Source: Thereva unica
Taxonomy: Eukaryota; Arthropoda; Insecta; Diptera; Therevidae
Assembly: GCA_949987705.1 (NCBI GenBank)
Contig: OX465282.1
Span: 33,878,039-33,942,038, forward strand
Reading direction: 5' to 3'
DNA length: 64,000 nt
Below are positions 10,378-20,550 of the stretch, piece by piece. Below the pieces are notes generated by a model. That model had not been told where the DNA came from, searched no databases, and was given only the letters and a program-made list of their open reading frames with translations. Made by a program: the position numbers and the translations under genes. Each line of letters opens with the position of its first letter. The stretch's first letter is position 1.

Positions 10378-12312
10378 ATGGAAAGTGCAGTGAAAAATTT
10401 TGTTCAAAGTGCGAAGGCAGCTTTTACAAAAGCTCAAAATAACTGGGGATTAATTGAACGAGGCGTTAAAGATTGTAGTAAGCATCTAAGATTTTTAAAT
10501 AATGCTTTAAAGAGCGCATCAACAACTAGCGAACGTCATCACTTAGGTAATGGGATTAACCTCTTACAAGGATACCGGACCCAATTGAAGCAGTTGCGGT
10601 TAGTGACAGGTGCTGGCTTATCAAAACGAACCAACTGGGCTTCAAAAAGAGTTCAATGGGAAGATGTGCAATCTGCTTTTAATGGCCGCATTAGGACAGG
10701 CGCTATTATCAACCTAAAGCATAAAGAGCCAAAGGAGTTCCTAAATGATTGCATTGGACTTTTCAACCGTCGTATCAATAATGAATTGAAGAAGGAAGCT
10801 AAAATCAAGGTCAACGCAGTATTTTGCGGTGAATTTAAAACTATAAAGGCTGATGCGGAGTTATTTGAGTTAAAATACATGAATACGAAGAACGTGCCCA
10901 TATACAGAGATACCGACATTAACACCTGGTTCAAACAGAATGTTGAGGAACCAATATTAAGAAAACTGGAAGAATTCCAGGAACAGGATAGTGGCTGGGC
11001 TTTATCTGCAATCATCAACCTAGCCGTTAACATTAATAAATTCACACCTCAGCTAGGATCCTCATATATTGAGCTGCCACAACAAATTAAGCGCAAAAAG
11101 GCCTGCATCAATGTGAAAAACGATGACAATGCTTGTTTCGCCTGGGCGGTAGTTTCAGCTTTGCATCCAGTTGAGAGAAATGCACAACGTGTAACACTGT
11201 ACCCGAAATATTCCCACGTTTTGAACCTAGGAGACATTAAATTTCCGATGACAATTAAGCAGATTCCCCGATTCGAGAAGCAAAATAATCTATCGGTGAA
11301 TGTATACATTTTGATGAAGATTAAACAAGATAATTTTAAAGTTCTACCAACGTATTTAACCAAGGAAAAGAAGGAAAAACATATAAATTTACTTATGATA
11401 CAAAATAAATACTGTGATGAGGTGGATAAGAACAAGTATATCTACAATGAAGATGAAGATCCCATCAAATACCATTTCGTTTGGATCAAGAGCCTCTCTC
11501 GGCTGCTATCATCACAGTTGTCGAAAGATGCTCATCAAAAATACTTTTGCGATCGCTGTCTCCACTACTTTTATTCATCACCTGCACTAGAACGTCACTT
11601 GGAGGACTGCAAGGAACTCAACAACTGTAGAATCCGGCTACCAACAGAGGCACAGAAGGAGCTTAGATTTAAGAATTTTAGAAATAAGATAGAAGCGCCG
11701 TTTATTATTTACGCGGACTTAGAATGTCTTTTATTAGATAGTAATGAAAAGGACGATATTCAAAATCATGTGCCATGTAGTATAGGGTTTTATGTTAAAT
11801 GTTCATATAACCCCACGCTATCGTTTTTCAAATCTTATCGTGGCGAGGATTTTATTGAGTGGTTTGTGCGCGAGTTGAATCAATTCGCTGAAAATTTAGA
11901 ATCCATTTTTCTCTGCCCTCTACCGATGGACCAGATGACATCTGATGAAATGGAGTTCTTTCAGGCTGCCACTCTCTGTCATATATGTGAGGAACCATTT
12001 ACTGGGGATGATAAAAAGGTTCGCGATCACTGCCACTTAACAGGTATGTACCGAGGCCCAGCCCATGAAGGATGTAATATAAATTTTCAAGATAGTCACA
12101 CCGTGCCCGTAATTTTCCACAATCTTAGCGGCTACGATTCCCATTTCATTATTAAAAATATAGCTTCTGATATCCAAGGCCGCGTTGATCTCCTGCCTAT
12201 AAATAAAGAGAGATATATTTCTTTTACAAAACATTTAGATGGATCTCCAATTAAATTTCGATTTATAGATTCTTTTCGCTTTATGGCCAGTAGCTTAGAT
12301 CCTCACATTTAA
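10378..12312 (+). pseudogene. Polinton-type protein-primed DNA polymerase B, part 1 (left arm)
   Basis: The first 644 codons of a viral/organellar type B DNA polymerase, the enzyme that would copy the linear element by protein priming. An N-terminal region of about 240 residues of unknown fold is followed by [10 protein letters not shown] and [19 protein letters not shown] (residues about 228-260), typical of insect Polinton polymerases. Exonuclease motif I is [11 protein letters not shown] (about 441-451). An inserted treble-clef/HNH module resembling endonuclease VII follows (CHICEEPF to HEGCNINF, about 534-567, with Cys pairs and DHCH), then exonuclease motif [13 protein letters not shown] (about 581-591). 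The frame stops at 12,310-12,312 by a frameshift, and the gene continues in another frame. The right arm has the identical break. Confidence 0.9.
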
Positions 12313-12946
12313 GTTCTTTTCCAGTTTTAAAAGCTCAATTTCAAAATTTATCTGAAAATCAATTCTATCTATTAACACGTAAAGGCGTATATCCCTACGA
12401 TTACTTCGACTCTAAAGATAGATTTTTAGAAACTTCTTTACCTCCCATTTCTAAATTTTATAATAGGTTAAATGATTGTGATATTAGTGAGGAAGATTAT
12501 GCACACGCCTGTAAAGTTTGGCATGAATTTAATTTAAATAATTTGGGTGAATACTCCGATTTATATTTAAAGATAGATATTCTATTGTTAGCTGATGTTT
12601 TTGAACAATTCCGTGCAAGCTGCTACAAAACTTATGGACTTGATCCCGCTCATTACTTTACTCTACCAGGTTATACTTGGGATGCGATGCTCAAACATAC
12701 TGGCGTTACTTTAGAGTTATTAACTGATATAGATATGCTCATGTTTGTTGAGCGTGGAATTCGGGGCGGCCTAAGTCAATGCTCAAAACGTTATTCCAAA
12801 GCAAATAATAAATATTATATGGCCGACTACGATCGCTCCCAACCTTCAAAATTTATACAATATTATGATATTAATAACCAATATGGTTGGGCAATGTCAC
12901 AACTTCTACCTCACAGTGGCTTCAAGTGGGTGGAAAATGTATACAA
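12306..12946 (+). pseudogene. DNA polymerase B, part 2 (left arm), after the frameshift
   Basis: The polymerase continues without a stop in the frame one base back, consistent with loss of a single base just before 12,306. Recognisable blocks are EYSDLYLKIDILLLADVFE (exonuclease motif III region), YGLDPAHYFTLPGYTWDAML, RGIRGGLSQ and IQYYDINNQYGWAMSQ (polymerase motif A, catalytic D in YYDINNQY). It runs to the 4-bp duplicated target (ACAA, 12,943-12,946) where the CAC-ended transposon entered. No independent start codon is needed; the open frame begins inside the gene. Confidence 0.88.
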
Positions 12947-13244
12947 CACGGTGTTGTGATAATAAAAATAAGTTTGTCTAAAATGACGCTAAGATCTGCG
13001 AACGGGAGCTTTCTTGTAACATATAAACATGCCAAAATATGTCCAAACCGAAATCGGATCTGCTCCTTTTTTCAAAATATCCTCAAATAACGATTTTTCG
13101 CAAAAATTCACTAAATTTCCAATATGCGAAATGTTAAACGTCTCTAAAATTGCATGCAATGGGAAAACACACATATACATATGTATTTACACATATATAT
13201 TTGAAATGTTTATATACAAGAATATATATACATTATATAATACA

Positions 13245-14129
13245 ACCTCACCTGGGGGCCTACTTGCATCATTTTGTAGGTGCATCATAAAAAACCACTA
13301 AAAAGCGCTCCCACGGCCCCAAAAAAATCGTAGGAGGCTCCACGACCCCTTAAAATCTTCTACAGAAAAATCCCCCCTTGCCACTAAGGGGGCCTGGGGG
13401 CTGCCCGAGGGGCTGCAACAGGTAAAATGCACTTATGCACTTTACACTTTTACATCCCACGGCCCCCAAAAAAATCGTAGGAGGCTCAGAGACCCCTTAA
13501 AATCTTCGTAATTTACCGTACAACAATTAAAAAATAATATAAAAATCAGTAGTCTATTAGGCAAAAGGGTCTAATGCATCGCGAAGCTTTATTGTGAATT
13601 TATTGTAGTAGTTGTAAGATAAAAAGCTCCATGTCTCAATCATGGATTTTGATATTATTTTTTAATTGTTGTACGGTAAATTACGAAAATTTTAAGGGGT
13701 CTCCGAGCCTCCTACGATTTTTTTTGGGGCCGTGGGAGGTAAAAGTGTAAAGTGCATAAGTGCATTTTACATGTTGCAGCCTCTCGGGCAGCCCCCAGAC
13801 CCCCTTAGAGGCAAGGGAGATTTTTATGTTATTTTTTAATTATAGTAGGGACCGTTACGAAGATTTTAAGGGGTCTCCGAGCCTCCTACGATTTTTTTTG
13901 GGGCTGTGGGAGGTAAAAGTGTAAAGTGCATAAGTGCATTTTACCTGTTGCAGCCCCTCGTGCAGTTCCCAAGCCCCCTTAGAGGCAAGGGTGGATTTTT
14001 ATGTTATTTTTAATTATAGTAGGGACCGTTACGATTTCTTTTTTGGGCCGTGGGAGCGTTTTTTAGTGTTTTTTTAGTGCGTTTTATAATTCACCTACAA
14101 AATGATGCAATTAGGCCCCCAGGTGAGGT
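13245..14129. mobile_element. Nested fold-back element B
   Basis: Inverted ends ACCTCACCTGGGGGCC at 13,245 and GGCCCCCAGGTGAGGT ending at 14,129, followed inward by CATCATTTTGTAGGTG and its complement. The interior repeats a module, (C)CCACGGCCCCAAAAAAATCGTAGGAGGCTC, in one orientation near 13,307 and 13,456 and in the opposite orientation near 13,700, 13,880 and 14,030. The module usually sits next to GTAAAATGCACTTATGCACTTTACACTTTTAC-like sequence. No coding frame and no clear target duplication. Confidence 0.65.
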
Positions 14130-14136
14130 ACTATGT

Positions 14137-14454
14137 CGATGGGTCTTACGAAAAAGATATTGTTTCAAAATGTTGCTGAAAAAGATATTGTTTCAATTTA
14201 TTGCTGAAAAAGATATTGTTTCGGTTTCTCGCTGAAAAAGATATTGTTTCGGTTTCTCGGTGAAGAACATATTGTTTCGTTTTTTAGCTGATATGTTTTG
14301 CAGCCAGAAAACGAAACAATATGTTCTTCACCGAGAAACCGAAACAATATCTTTTTCAGCGAGAAACCGAAACAATATCTTTTTCAGCAATAAATTGAAA
14401 CAATATCTTTTTCAGCAACATTTTGAAACAATATCTTTTTCGTAAGACCCATCG
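14137..14454. mobile_element. Nested fold-back element C with tandem sub-repeats in each arm
   Basis: A near-perfect hairpin: CGATGGGTCTTACG at 14,137 and CGTAAGACCCATCG ending at 14,454. Each arm is a tandem array of the unit GCTGAAAAAGATATTGTTTC plus about six to nine variable bases, in four to five copies, with a GTGAAGAACATATTGTTTCG variant nearest the loop (about 14,281-14,306). Frames running through it are artefacts of the repeat. Confidence 0.7.
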
Positions 14455-14656
14455 ATATAATGTATATATATTCTTGTATATAAACATTTCAAATATATAT
14501 GTGTAAATACATATGTATATGTGTGTATTTCCCATTGCATGCAATTTTAGAGACGTTTAACATTTCGCATATTGGAAATTTAGTGAATTTTTGCGAAAAA
14601 TCGTTATTTGAGGATATTTTGAAAAAAGGAGCAGATCCGATTTCGGTTTGGACATA

Positions 14657-15581
14657 CGAGGTGTGGCTATTAAATAACGAGACTGACGCTGTAAAACATT
14701 TTATTTTTATTTCATACATTTTTACTTATTATCACCTTCAATATACACCCCTCCTTTATCCCTACAACGCTCCATGCGAATCTTCCATTGTTCGGAACAG
14801 TGTTGGAAGTCTTTTTCTGTCAGCTCCTTCAGGACGCGTGCCGCTTTCTCTTTCACAGCTTCAACAGACTCAAATCTTGTTCCTTTTAATGCAGATTTCA
14901 CCTTAGGAAACAGATATAAGTCTCACGGCGCAAGATCCGGCGAATAAGGAGGATGGTCTAACACTGGGATGCTGAATTTGGCATTTTTGCGAACTTCTAG
15001 TTTTTGAAATGTGAGAATTTTAGGCACCATTTTAGCACACACTTTTTGCATGTTAAAATTGTTATGTAATATTTGCCGTACGGATTCTTTATCAATTCGT
15101 ACAGTTTCAGCAATCGCACGAATACTTAACCGACGGTCAGATCGAATCAGATTACCGATTTTTTCGATATTGTCATCCGTTTTCGACGTGGAATGGCGAC
15201 CCGGGCGTGAATCATCTAGAACGTCTTCTCGGCCATCTTGAAAACGCTTAAACCACTCAAAAACACGTGCACGCGATAAACATTCATTGCCATACACTTC
15301 TTTCAATAAATTATAAGTTTCAGTAGCGGTTTTTCCAAGTTTCACATGAAATTTCACAACAATTCGTTGCTCTACTGTTACACTTAACATTTTTCCGGCG
15401 AAGCAAAAAAACAACACTAATGCGAACGATGGCTACGGCTGCACTGATTTGTTTACAGAAGCGAGAGGCACTACATTCGGAAGAGAAGGCTTCACGATAA
15501 CAGCTGTTGGTTGCTGGCGTTTGGCGCATGCGCACTTCTTCTGTAACAGGGTCAGTCTCGTTATTTAATAGCCACACCTCG
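14657..15581 (-). mobile_element. Mariner element, internally deleted
   Basis: Terminal inverted repeats CGAGGTGTGGCTATTAAATAACGAGACTGAC at 14,657 and the near-complement ending at 15,581 are flanked by TA at 14,655-14,656 and 15,582-15,583, the mariner target. Length is 925 bp against about 1.3 kb for a complete mariner. The insertion splits the right inverted repeat of the CAC-ended transposon, so it is younger than that element. Confidence 0.9.
14707..15390 (-). pseudogene. Mariner transposase, deleted and stopped
   Basis: Read on the minus strand from about 15,390, the frame begins MLSVTVEQRIVVKFHVKLGK and includes the N-terminal helix-turn-helix region with RVFEWFKRFQDGREDVLDD and the linker DDSRPGRHSTS (WVPHEL region missing). 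After QKLEVRKN it jumps directly to HPPYSPDLAP, the motif near the third catalytic Asp. The central catalytic segment with the first two Asp is therefore deleted. A TGA follows HPPYSPDLAP, and the remaining C-terminus (YLFPKVKSALKGTRFES, then MERC and YIEGDNK) is readable beyond it. The protein would normally cut and join the mariner ends at TA; this copy cannot. Confidence 0.85.
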
Positions 15582-15674
15582 TATTTTGGCATGTTTTTAT
15601 GTTACAAGAAAGCTCCCGTTCGCAGATCTTAGCGTCATTTTAGACAAACTTATTTTTATTATCACAACACCGTG

Positions 15675-16822
15675 ACAACTTTCAGATTGATGATGTGCTC
15701 GACGACTCACCCACAGGCTACATTCTGGAGGTAGATTTAGAGTATCCCCAAGAAATTCATGATCTTCATAAACATTTACCATTTTGCCCTGAACATAGAG
15801 CGCCTTCTGGTTCAAAACAAAATAAACTAATGGCTACACTGTACAACAAAACCAAATATGTTTTACATTATAAAAATTTGAAACAAGCTCTCCGTCATGG
15901 ATTAAAATTAACAAAAATTCATAAAATTCTTCAATTCAATCAGTCTGCATGGCTCAAGTCTTATATTGACCTAAACACCTGCCTTAGAGCATTAGCTAAA
16001 ACTGATTTTGAGAAAAATCTCTTTAAACTTATGAATAATGCAGTTTTCGGGAAGACTATGGAGAATGTTAGGAAGCATAGCATTGTTAAGCTAGTAACCA
16101 AGTGGTTGGGGCGATACGGTGCCGAAGCTCTTATATCCAAACCCGAATTCAAGACATCGACAATTTTCAATGAGAATCTGGTAGCCATCGAACTTAATAA
16201 GACTGAGATTTATTTCAATAAACCAATTTATGTGGGTATGTGCATTCTCGACTTGGCAAAGACTACAATTTATGATTTTCATTACAACTATATGATCCCC
16301 CAATTTAATTCCGACTGTGCAGTTTGCTATACTGATACAGATTCTCTTATTTATGAAATTACCTACCCCGATTTATATGATATAATTAAACATGATTGCC
16401 ATACTCATTTTGACACAAGTGACTATCCTCTCAATAACATCTGGGGCATCCCTCGAGTAAATAAAAAAGTGCTGGGTCTCATGAAGGATGAAAATAATGG
16501 TCGCATAATGACTGAGTTTGTTGGACTAAGATCAAAGATGTACGCGATCCGTGTAGAGGGTGAGGATAAAACTAAAAAATCGAGGGGTGTAAAAAGAAAT
16601 ATTGTTAAAAATAGATTAACTTTTGATGATTATGTAGACTGTTTGAATAATAATGCCGAGAAAATAGTTAGCCAAAATTTAATACAATCGAAAAAGCATG
16701 AAGTAAGCACCATCACTCAATCAAAAATTGCGCTCAGTCCTCACGACGATAAGAGATATTTAGTATCGAATTCCTACGACACGTTACCGTGGGGCCATTA
16801 TAGTATAATGGATATAGAATAA
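15675..16822 (+). pseudogene. DNA polymerase B, part 3 (left arm), C-terminal catalytic region
   Basis: The polymerase resumes after the transposon and runs to a natural stop. Visible blocks are VLDDSPTGYILEVDLEYP, then the motif B region FEKNLFKLMNNAVFGKTMEN (K...N..FGK), then motif C YTDTDSLIYEI with the catalytic DTDS, then GRIMTEFVGLRSKMYAIR and the terminal LPWGHYSIMDIE. All three polymerase motifs are intact here, so the damage lies in the upstream frameshift and the insertion. The carboxyl end matches the right-arm copy except for S/N and R/K substitutions. Confidence 0.9.
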
Positions 16823-18315
16823 GTTAAGGATAATTAAAGTACACCGTTAAGATAACAAATAAGAAAAATAATGTGAAATGTATTATAAGAAAATAAAAGA
16901 ATATTTTATAATGTTTTAAACACTGTTTTATTTAAAAATCCCTAACACTATTTGCCGAGCACATCAACCATGGTGCATTATACAACATAATCTATTTGCT
17001 TCCCGAGTTGTGAGGTTTGGACACCCGACTGTGTAACTTCATTTAGATCTTTAGCACTACTCAAAGAAAAATAACAATTAGTCCCTTTAACAACAAGGGT
17101 ATTGTGAAGCTTAACTCAGTAGAAACGCCACTTTGGGGAAATTTCAGCATTATGGACGTCGACTTAGTAATAATTAATTTATGCAAATATATTTTTCCTT
17201 ACTAATAAACAGAACTTTAATGGCTTTATTTCAAATCTACTTTCTCTGTTGCAGCCAGCATGACACCGCGAATAGTTTTAAATATTCGAGAATAAAAAAA
17301 ATATTTTAATGCTTCAGAATACTGTTTTTTTTTTGTTTCAGATATTTTTATCATAAATAAAAACAAAATTTCACATAAAGTATGTAACTTAAATAAAAAT
17401 TGTCGTGTGCGAGAGAAAGAGCATGGTGTATGAGATCTTCATGTTACATTATGATGAGAAAAAGGCAGTTTTATTTTCGGTTTATCATCATCGTTCATTA
17501 TCATCGGAAGAGAGGATATTTTTTTATCCAACATTTTCTTATTACGAGTATTAATTACTATTTAAATAAATGATACTATAGCAAAACGAATCATCAAAAG
17601 CATTTAAAAACGAAGTAAAGTGCCTGTAAAAGCAGCGAAAGTAACAGGATCACAGAATTAGAGAAAGGTACAGCACGACTATTATTACACCTCACCAACT
17701 AAGTCGACTTTGTCGCACATAAACTTGCTCGACAGCATCATCCGCTTTATCCAAGCAGTTTTCGTTGTAAAATTCATGATGCGATTGCTGGTAAAAAAAC
17801 AAGTAAACAAACAGCTGATGAACTGGGCTCCGAGTTGTATGGATAAAAAGCAAAAAAAATTCTCATGAGGTCAGTGTAATTGTATATTTCGAATGAACTG
17901 CAAAACCTCCACTTTTTTTTTTTTTGCTAAACATTTTTTTTTACGAGCATTAATTGTATTAATTGTTTGTTACGTAACAAAAAAAAATCATCAAAAGCAT
18001 TTTTTAAAAACGAAGTTACAGAACAAAGTGCCTGTAAAAGCAGCGAAAGTAACAGGAATTCATGCATAATTGCACGCAAATACTCGAGTGCTTTTTCTAC
18101 TCAACTTGTTTTGGTTAAATCGCATCAGCCGGCATAAAAAAAAACAATCGGGCAAAAGCTACCTCATGCATTTCAATGCATTCGTGTGCATTTCTTTATC
18201 TAGATTCTCTTTGTCGCCTTCTTCGCTTCTTTCTTACAAAAGCTTTCAACAAGAGCACAGCCAGATCAAATAAGAATCGCTCAAGTGCAGGGCGCAGCCA
18301 ACGCAAATTGTAGTT
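16823..18315. other. Noncoding inner part of the left arm
   Basis: AT-rich sequence downstream of PolB with no supported gene apart from a relic at 17,065-17,170. It holds two of the diverged repeat blocks (about 17,520-17,760 and from 17,940) carrying GTGCCTGTAAAAGCAGCGAAAGTAACAGG twice (about 17,620 and 18,020). An ordinary Polinton would have capsid, ATPase and integrase genes beyond this point. Confidence 0.6.
17065..17170 (+). pseudogene. Relic of a second polymerase B C-terminus (left arm)
   Basis: About 240 bp after the PolB stop the frame reads RKITISPFNNKGIVKLNSV and then ETPLWGNFSIMDVD. This aligns with the real gene's ending, SKIALSPHDDKRYLVSNSY and then DTLPWGHYSIMDIE, but is clearly diverged. 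An in-frame TAG lies just upstream at 17,044-17,046. It appears to be the tail of an older or different PolB copy. The mirror in the right arm is at 20,203-20,308. Confidence 0.65.
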
Positions 18316-18516
18316 TATGCAAGTGGATCGCAGCCAGATCTTGATCGCATCTGGTATAAGAAAAAAAACAAATAACAAATACTCTCGGTGGAAGCAGCCA
18401 AGCAAATGGTTTTTGTCAGATATCTTTTTTTACTTGCAACAAAATCTGCTAGAGTGCATAGCTTTTGTAAAAGCTTTTCGTTCATATCAGTAGACAACAT
18501 GCTCCTTTTTTATATA

Positions 18517-18645
18517 GGTATTTTTATGTATTTTTATGCATTCTTATGCATTTTTATGTATTTTTATGTATTTTTATGTATTTTTGTGTATTTTTGTGTA
18601 TTTTTATGTATTTTTATGTATTTTTATGTATTTTTATTTTTATGG
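18517..18645. repeat. 10-bp tandem repeat TTTTTATGTA, left of the palindrome centre
   Basis: About a dozen copies of TTTTTATGTA with variants (TTCTTATGCA, TTTTTGTGTA). The mirror array is at 18,730-18,858. The arrays flank the centre and end within 30 bp of the loop stem. Confidence 0.85.
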
Positions 18646-18673
18646 CTTTTTACAGCTGCCCAGACATCGCTGT

Positions 18674-18701
18674 CTCTGTCTTTTTCTATCTCTGCCTATC
18701 T
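18674..18701. other. 28-bp unpaired loop at the palindrome centre
   Basis: The stem GCTGCCCAGACATCGCTGT ends at 18,673, and its complement ACAGCGATGTCTGGGCAGC starts at 18,702. The 28 bases between (pyrimidine-rich, CTCTGTC...) have no partner. One T/C mismatch sits about 20 bases into the stem. Confidence 0.9.
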
Positions 18702-20202
18702 ACAGCGATGTCTGGGCAGCCGTAAAAAGCCATAAAAATAAAAATACATAAAAATACATAAAAATACATAAAAATACACAAAAATACACAAAAATACATA
18801 AAAATACATAAAAATACATAAAAATGCATAAGAATGCATAAAAATACATAAAAATACCTATATAAAAAAGGAGCATGTTGTCTACTGATATGAACGAAAA
18901 GCTTTTACAAAAGCTATGCACTCTAGCAGATTTTGTTGCAAGTAAAAAAAGATATCTGACAAAAACCATTTGCTTGGCTGCTTCCACCGAGAGTATTTGT
19001 TATTTGTTTTTTTTCTTATACCAGATGCGATCAAGATCTGGCTGCGATCCACTTGCATAAACTACAATTTGCGTTGGCTGCGCCCTGCACTTGAGCGATT
19101 CTTATTTGATCTGGCTGTGCTCTTGTTGAAAGCTTTTGTAAGAAAGAAGCGAAGAAGGCGACAAAGAGAATCTAGATAAAGAAATGCACACGAATGCATT
19201 GAAATGCATGAGGTAGCTTTTGCCCGATTGTTTTTTTTTTATGCCGGCTGATGCGATTTAACCAAAACAAGTTGAGTAGAAAAAGCACTCGAGTATTTGC
19301 GTGCAATTATGCATGAATTCCTGTTACTTTCGCTGCTTTTACAGGCACTTTGTTCTGTAACTTCGTTTTTAAAAAATGCTTTTGATGATTTTTTTTTGTT
19401 ACGTAACAAACAATTAATACAATTAATGCTCGTAAAAAAAAATGTTTAGCAAAAAAAAAAAAAAGTGGAGGTTTTGCAGTTCATTCGAAATATACAATTA
19501 CACTGACCTCATGAGAATTTTTTTTGCTTTTTATCCATACAACTCGGAGCCCAGTTCATCAGCTGTTTGTTTACTTGTTTTTTTACCAGCAATCGCATCA
19601 TGAATTTTACAACGAAAACTGCTTGGATAAAGCGGATGATGCTGTCGAGCAAGTTTATGTGCGACAAAGTCGACTTAGTTGGTGAGGTGTAATAATAGTC
19701 GTGCTGTACCTTTCTCTAATTCTGTGATCCTGTTACTTTCGCTGCTTTTACAGGCACTTTACTTCGTTTTTAAATGCTTTTGATGATTCGTTTTGCTATA
19801 GTATCATTTATTTAAATAATTAATACTCGTAATAAGAAAATGTTGGATAAAAAAATATCCTCTCTTCCGATGATAATGAACGATGATGATAAACCGAAAA
19901 TAAAACTGCCTTTTTCTCATCATAATGTAACATGAAGATCTCATACACCATGCTCTTTCTCTCGCACACGACAATTTTTATTTAAGTTACATACTTTATG
20001 TGAAATTTTGTTTTTATTTATGATAAAAATATCTGAAACAAAAAAAAACAGTATTCTGAAGCATTAAAATATTTTTTTTATTCTCGAATATTTAAAACTA
20101 TTCGCGGTGTCATGCTGGCTGCAACAGAGAAAGTAGATTTGAAATAAAGCCATTAAAGTTCTGTTTATTAGTAAGGAAAAATATATTTGCATAAATTAAT
20201 TA

Positions 20203-20308
20203 TTACTAAGTCGACGTCCATAATGCTGAAATTTCCCCAAAGTGGCGTTTCTACTGAGTTAAGCTTCACAATACCCTTGTTGTTAAAGGGACTAATTGTT
20301 ATTTTTCT
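20203..20308 (-). pseudogene. Relic of a second polymerase B C-terminus (right arm)
   Basis: Mirror of 17,065-17,170, with the same ETPLWGNFSIMDVD-type ending downstream of the PolB stop. Its presence in both arms shows that it predates the palindrome. Confidence 0.6.
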
Positions 20309-20550
20309 TTGAGTAGTGCTAAAGATCTAAATGAAGTTACACAGTCGGGTGTCCAAACCTCACAACTCGGGAAGCAAATAGATTATGTTGTATAATGCAC
20401 CATGGTTGATGTGCTCGGCAAATAGTGTTAGGGATTTTTAAATAAAACAGTGTTTAAAACATTATAAAATATTCTTTTATTTTCTTATAATACATTTCAC
20501 ATTATTTTTCTTATTTGTTATCTTAACGGTGTACTTTAATTATCCTTAAC

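Larger units (their letters stand above)
12947..15674. mobile_element. CAC-ended DNA transposon (Chapaev/CMC-like), non-autonomous, with nested insertions
   Basis: The ends are exact inverted repeats, CACGGTGTTGTGATAATA at 12,947 and its complement ending CACCGTG at 15,674, flanked by ACAA at 12,943-12,946 and 15,675-15,678. The right arm of the palindrome preserves the uninterrupted target with one ACAA. The terminal inverted repeats are about 292 bp (12,947-13,238 against 14,455-14,656 plus 15,584-15,674, the latter split by mariner). CAC termini with 4-bp duplications point to the Chapaev/CMC group; the end also resembles the Transib heptamer, but that family makes 5-bp duplications. No transposase of its own was found. 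Confidence 0.75.
8608..18673 (+). repeat. Left arm of the giant palindrome
   Basis: The arm runs from the AG terminus through the PolB gene to the central loop. It contains one later insertion (12,947-15,674 plus a 4-bp duplication). Paired coordinates with the right arm sum to 37,375 near the centre, 37,373 around the PolB 3' end, and 41,293 at the outer end once insertions are included. Only a few small indels therefore separate the arms, the visible candidates being homopolymers near 17.9 kb and the GT tract near 8.77 kb. Confidence 0.92.

Noticed and set aside
10653..11435. Long minus-strand frames within PolB (also 23,464-24,246 plus strand)
   Set aside because: Shadow frames of the polymerase. 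They have no motif and appear only because the opposite strand is coding.
12947..15674. Transib assignment for the CAC-ended transposon in PolB
   Set aside because: The empty site in the other arm shows a 4-bp, not 5-bp, duplication, which fits the Chapaev/CMC group better.
18388..19179. Frames rich in Phe/Tyr/Met (MYFYVFLCIF) as membrane proteins
   Set aside because: They translate the 10-bp TTTTTATGTA array and its mirror.
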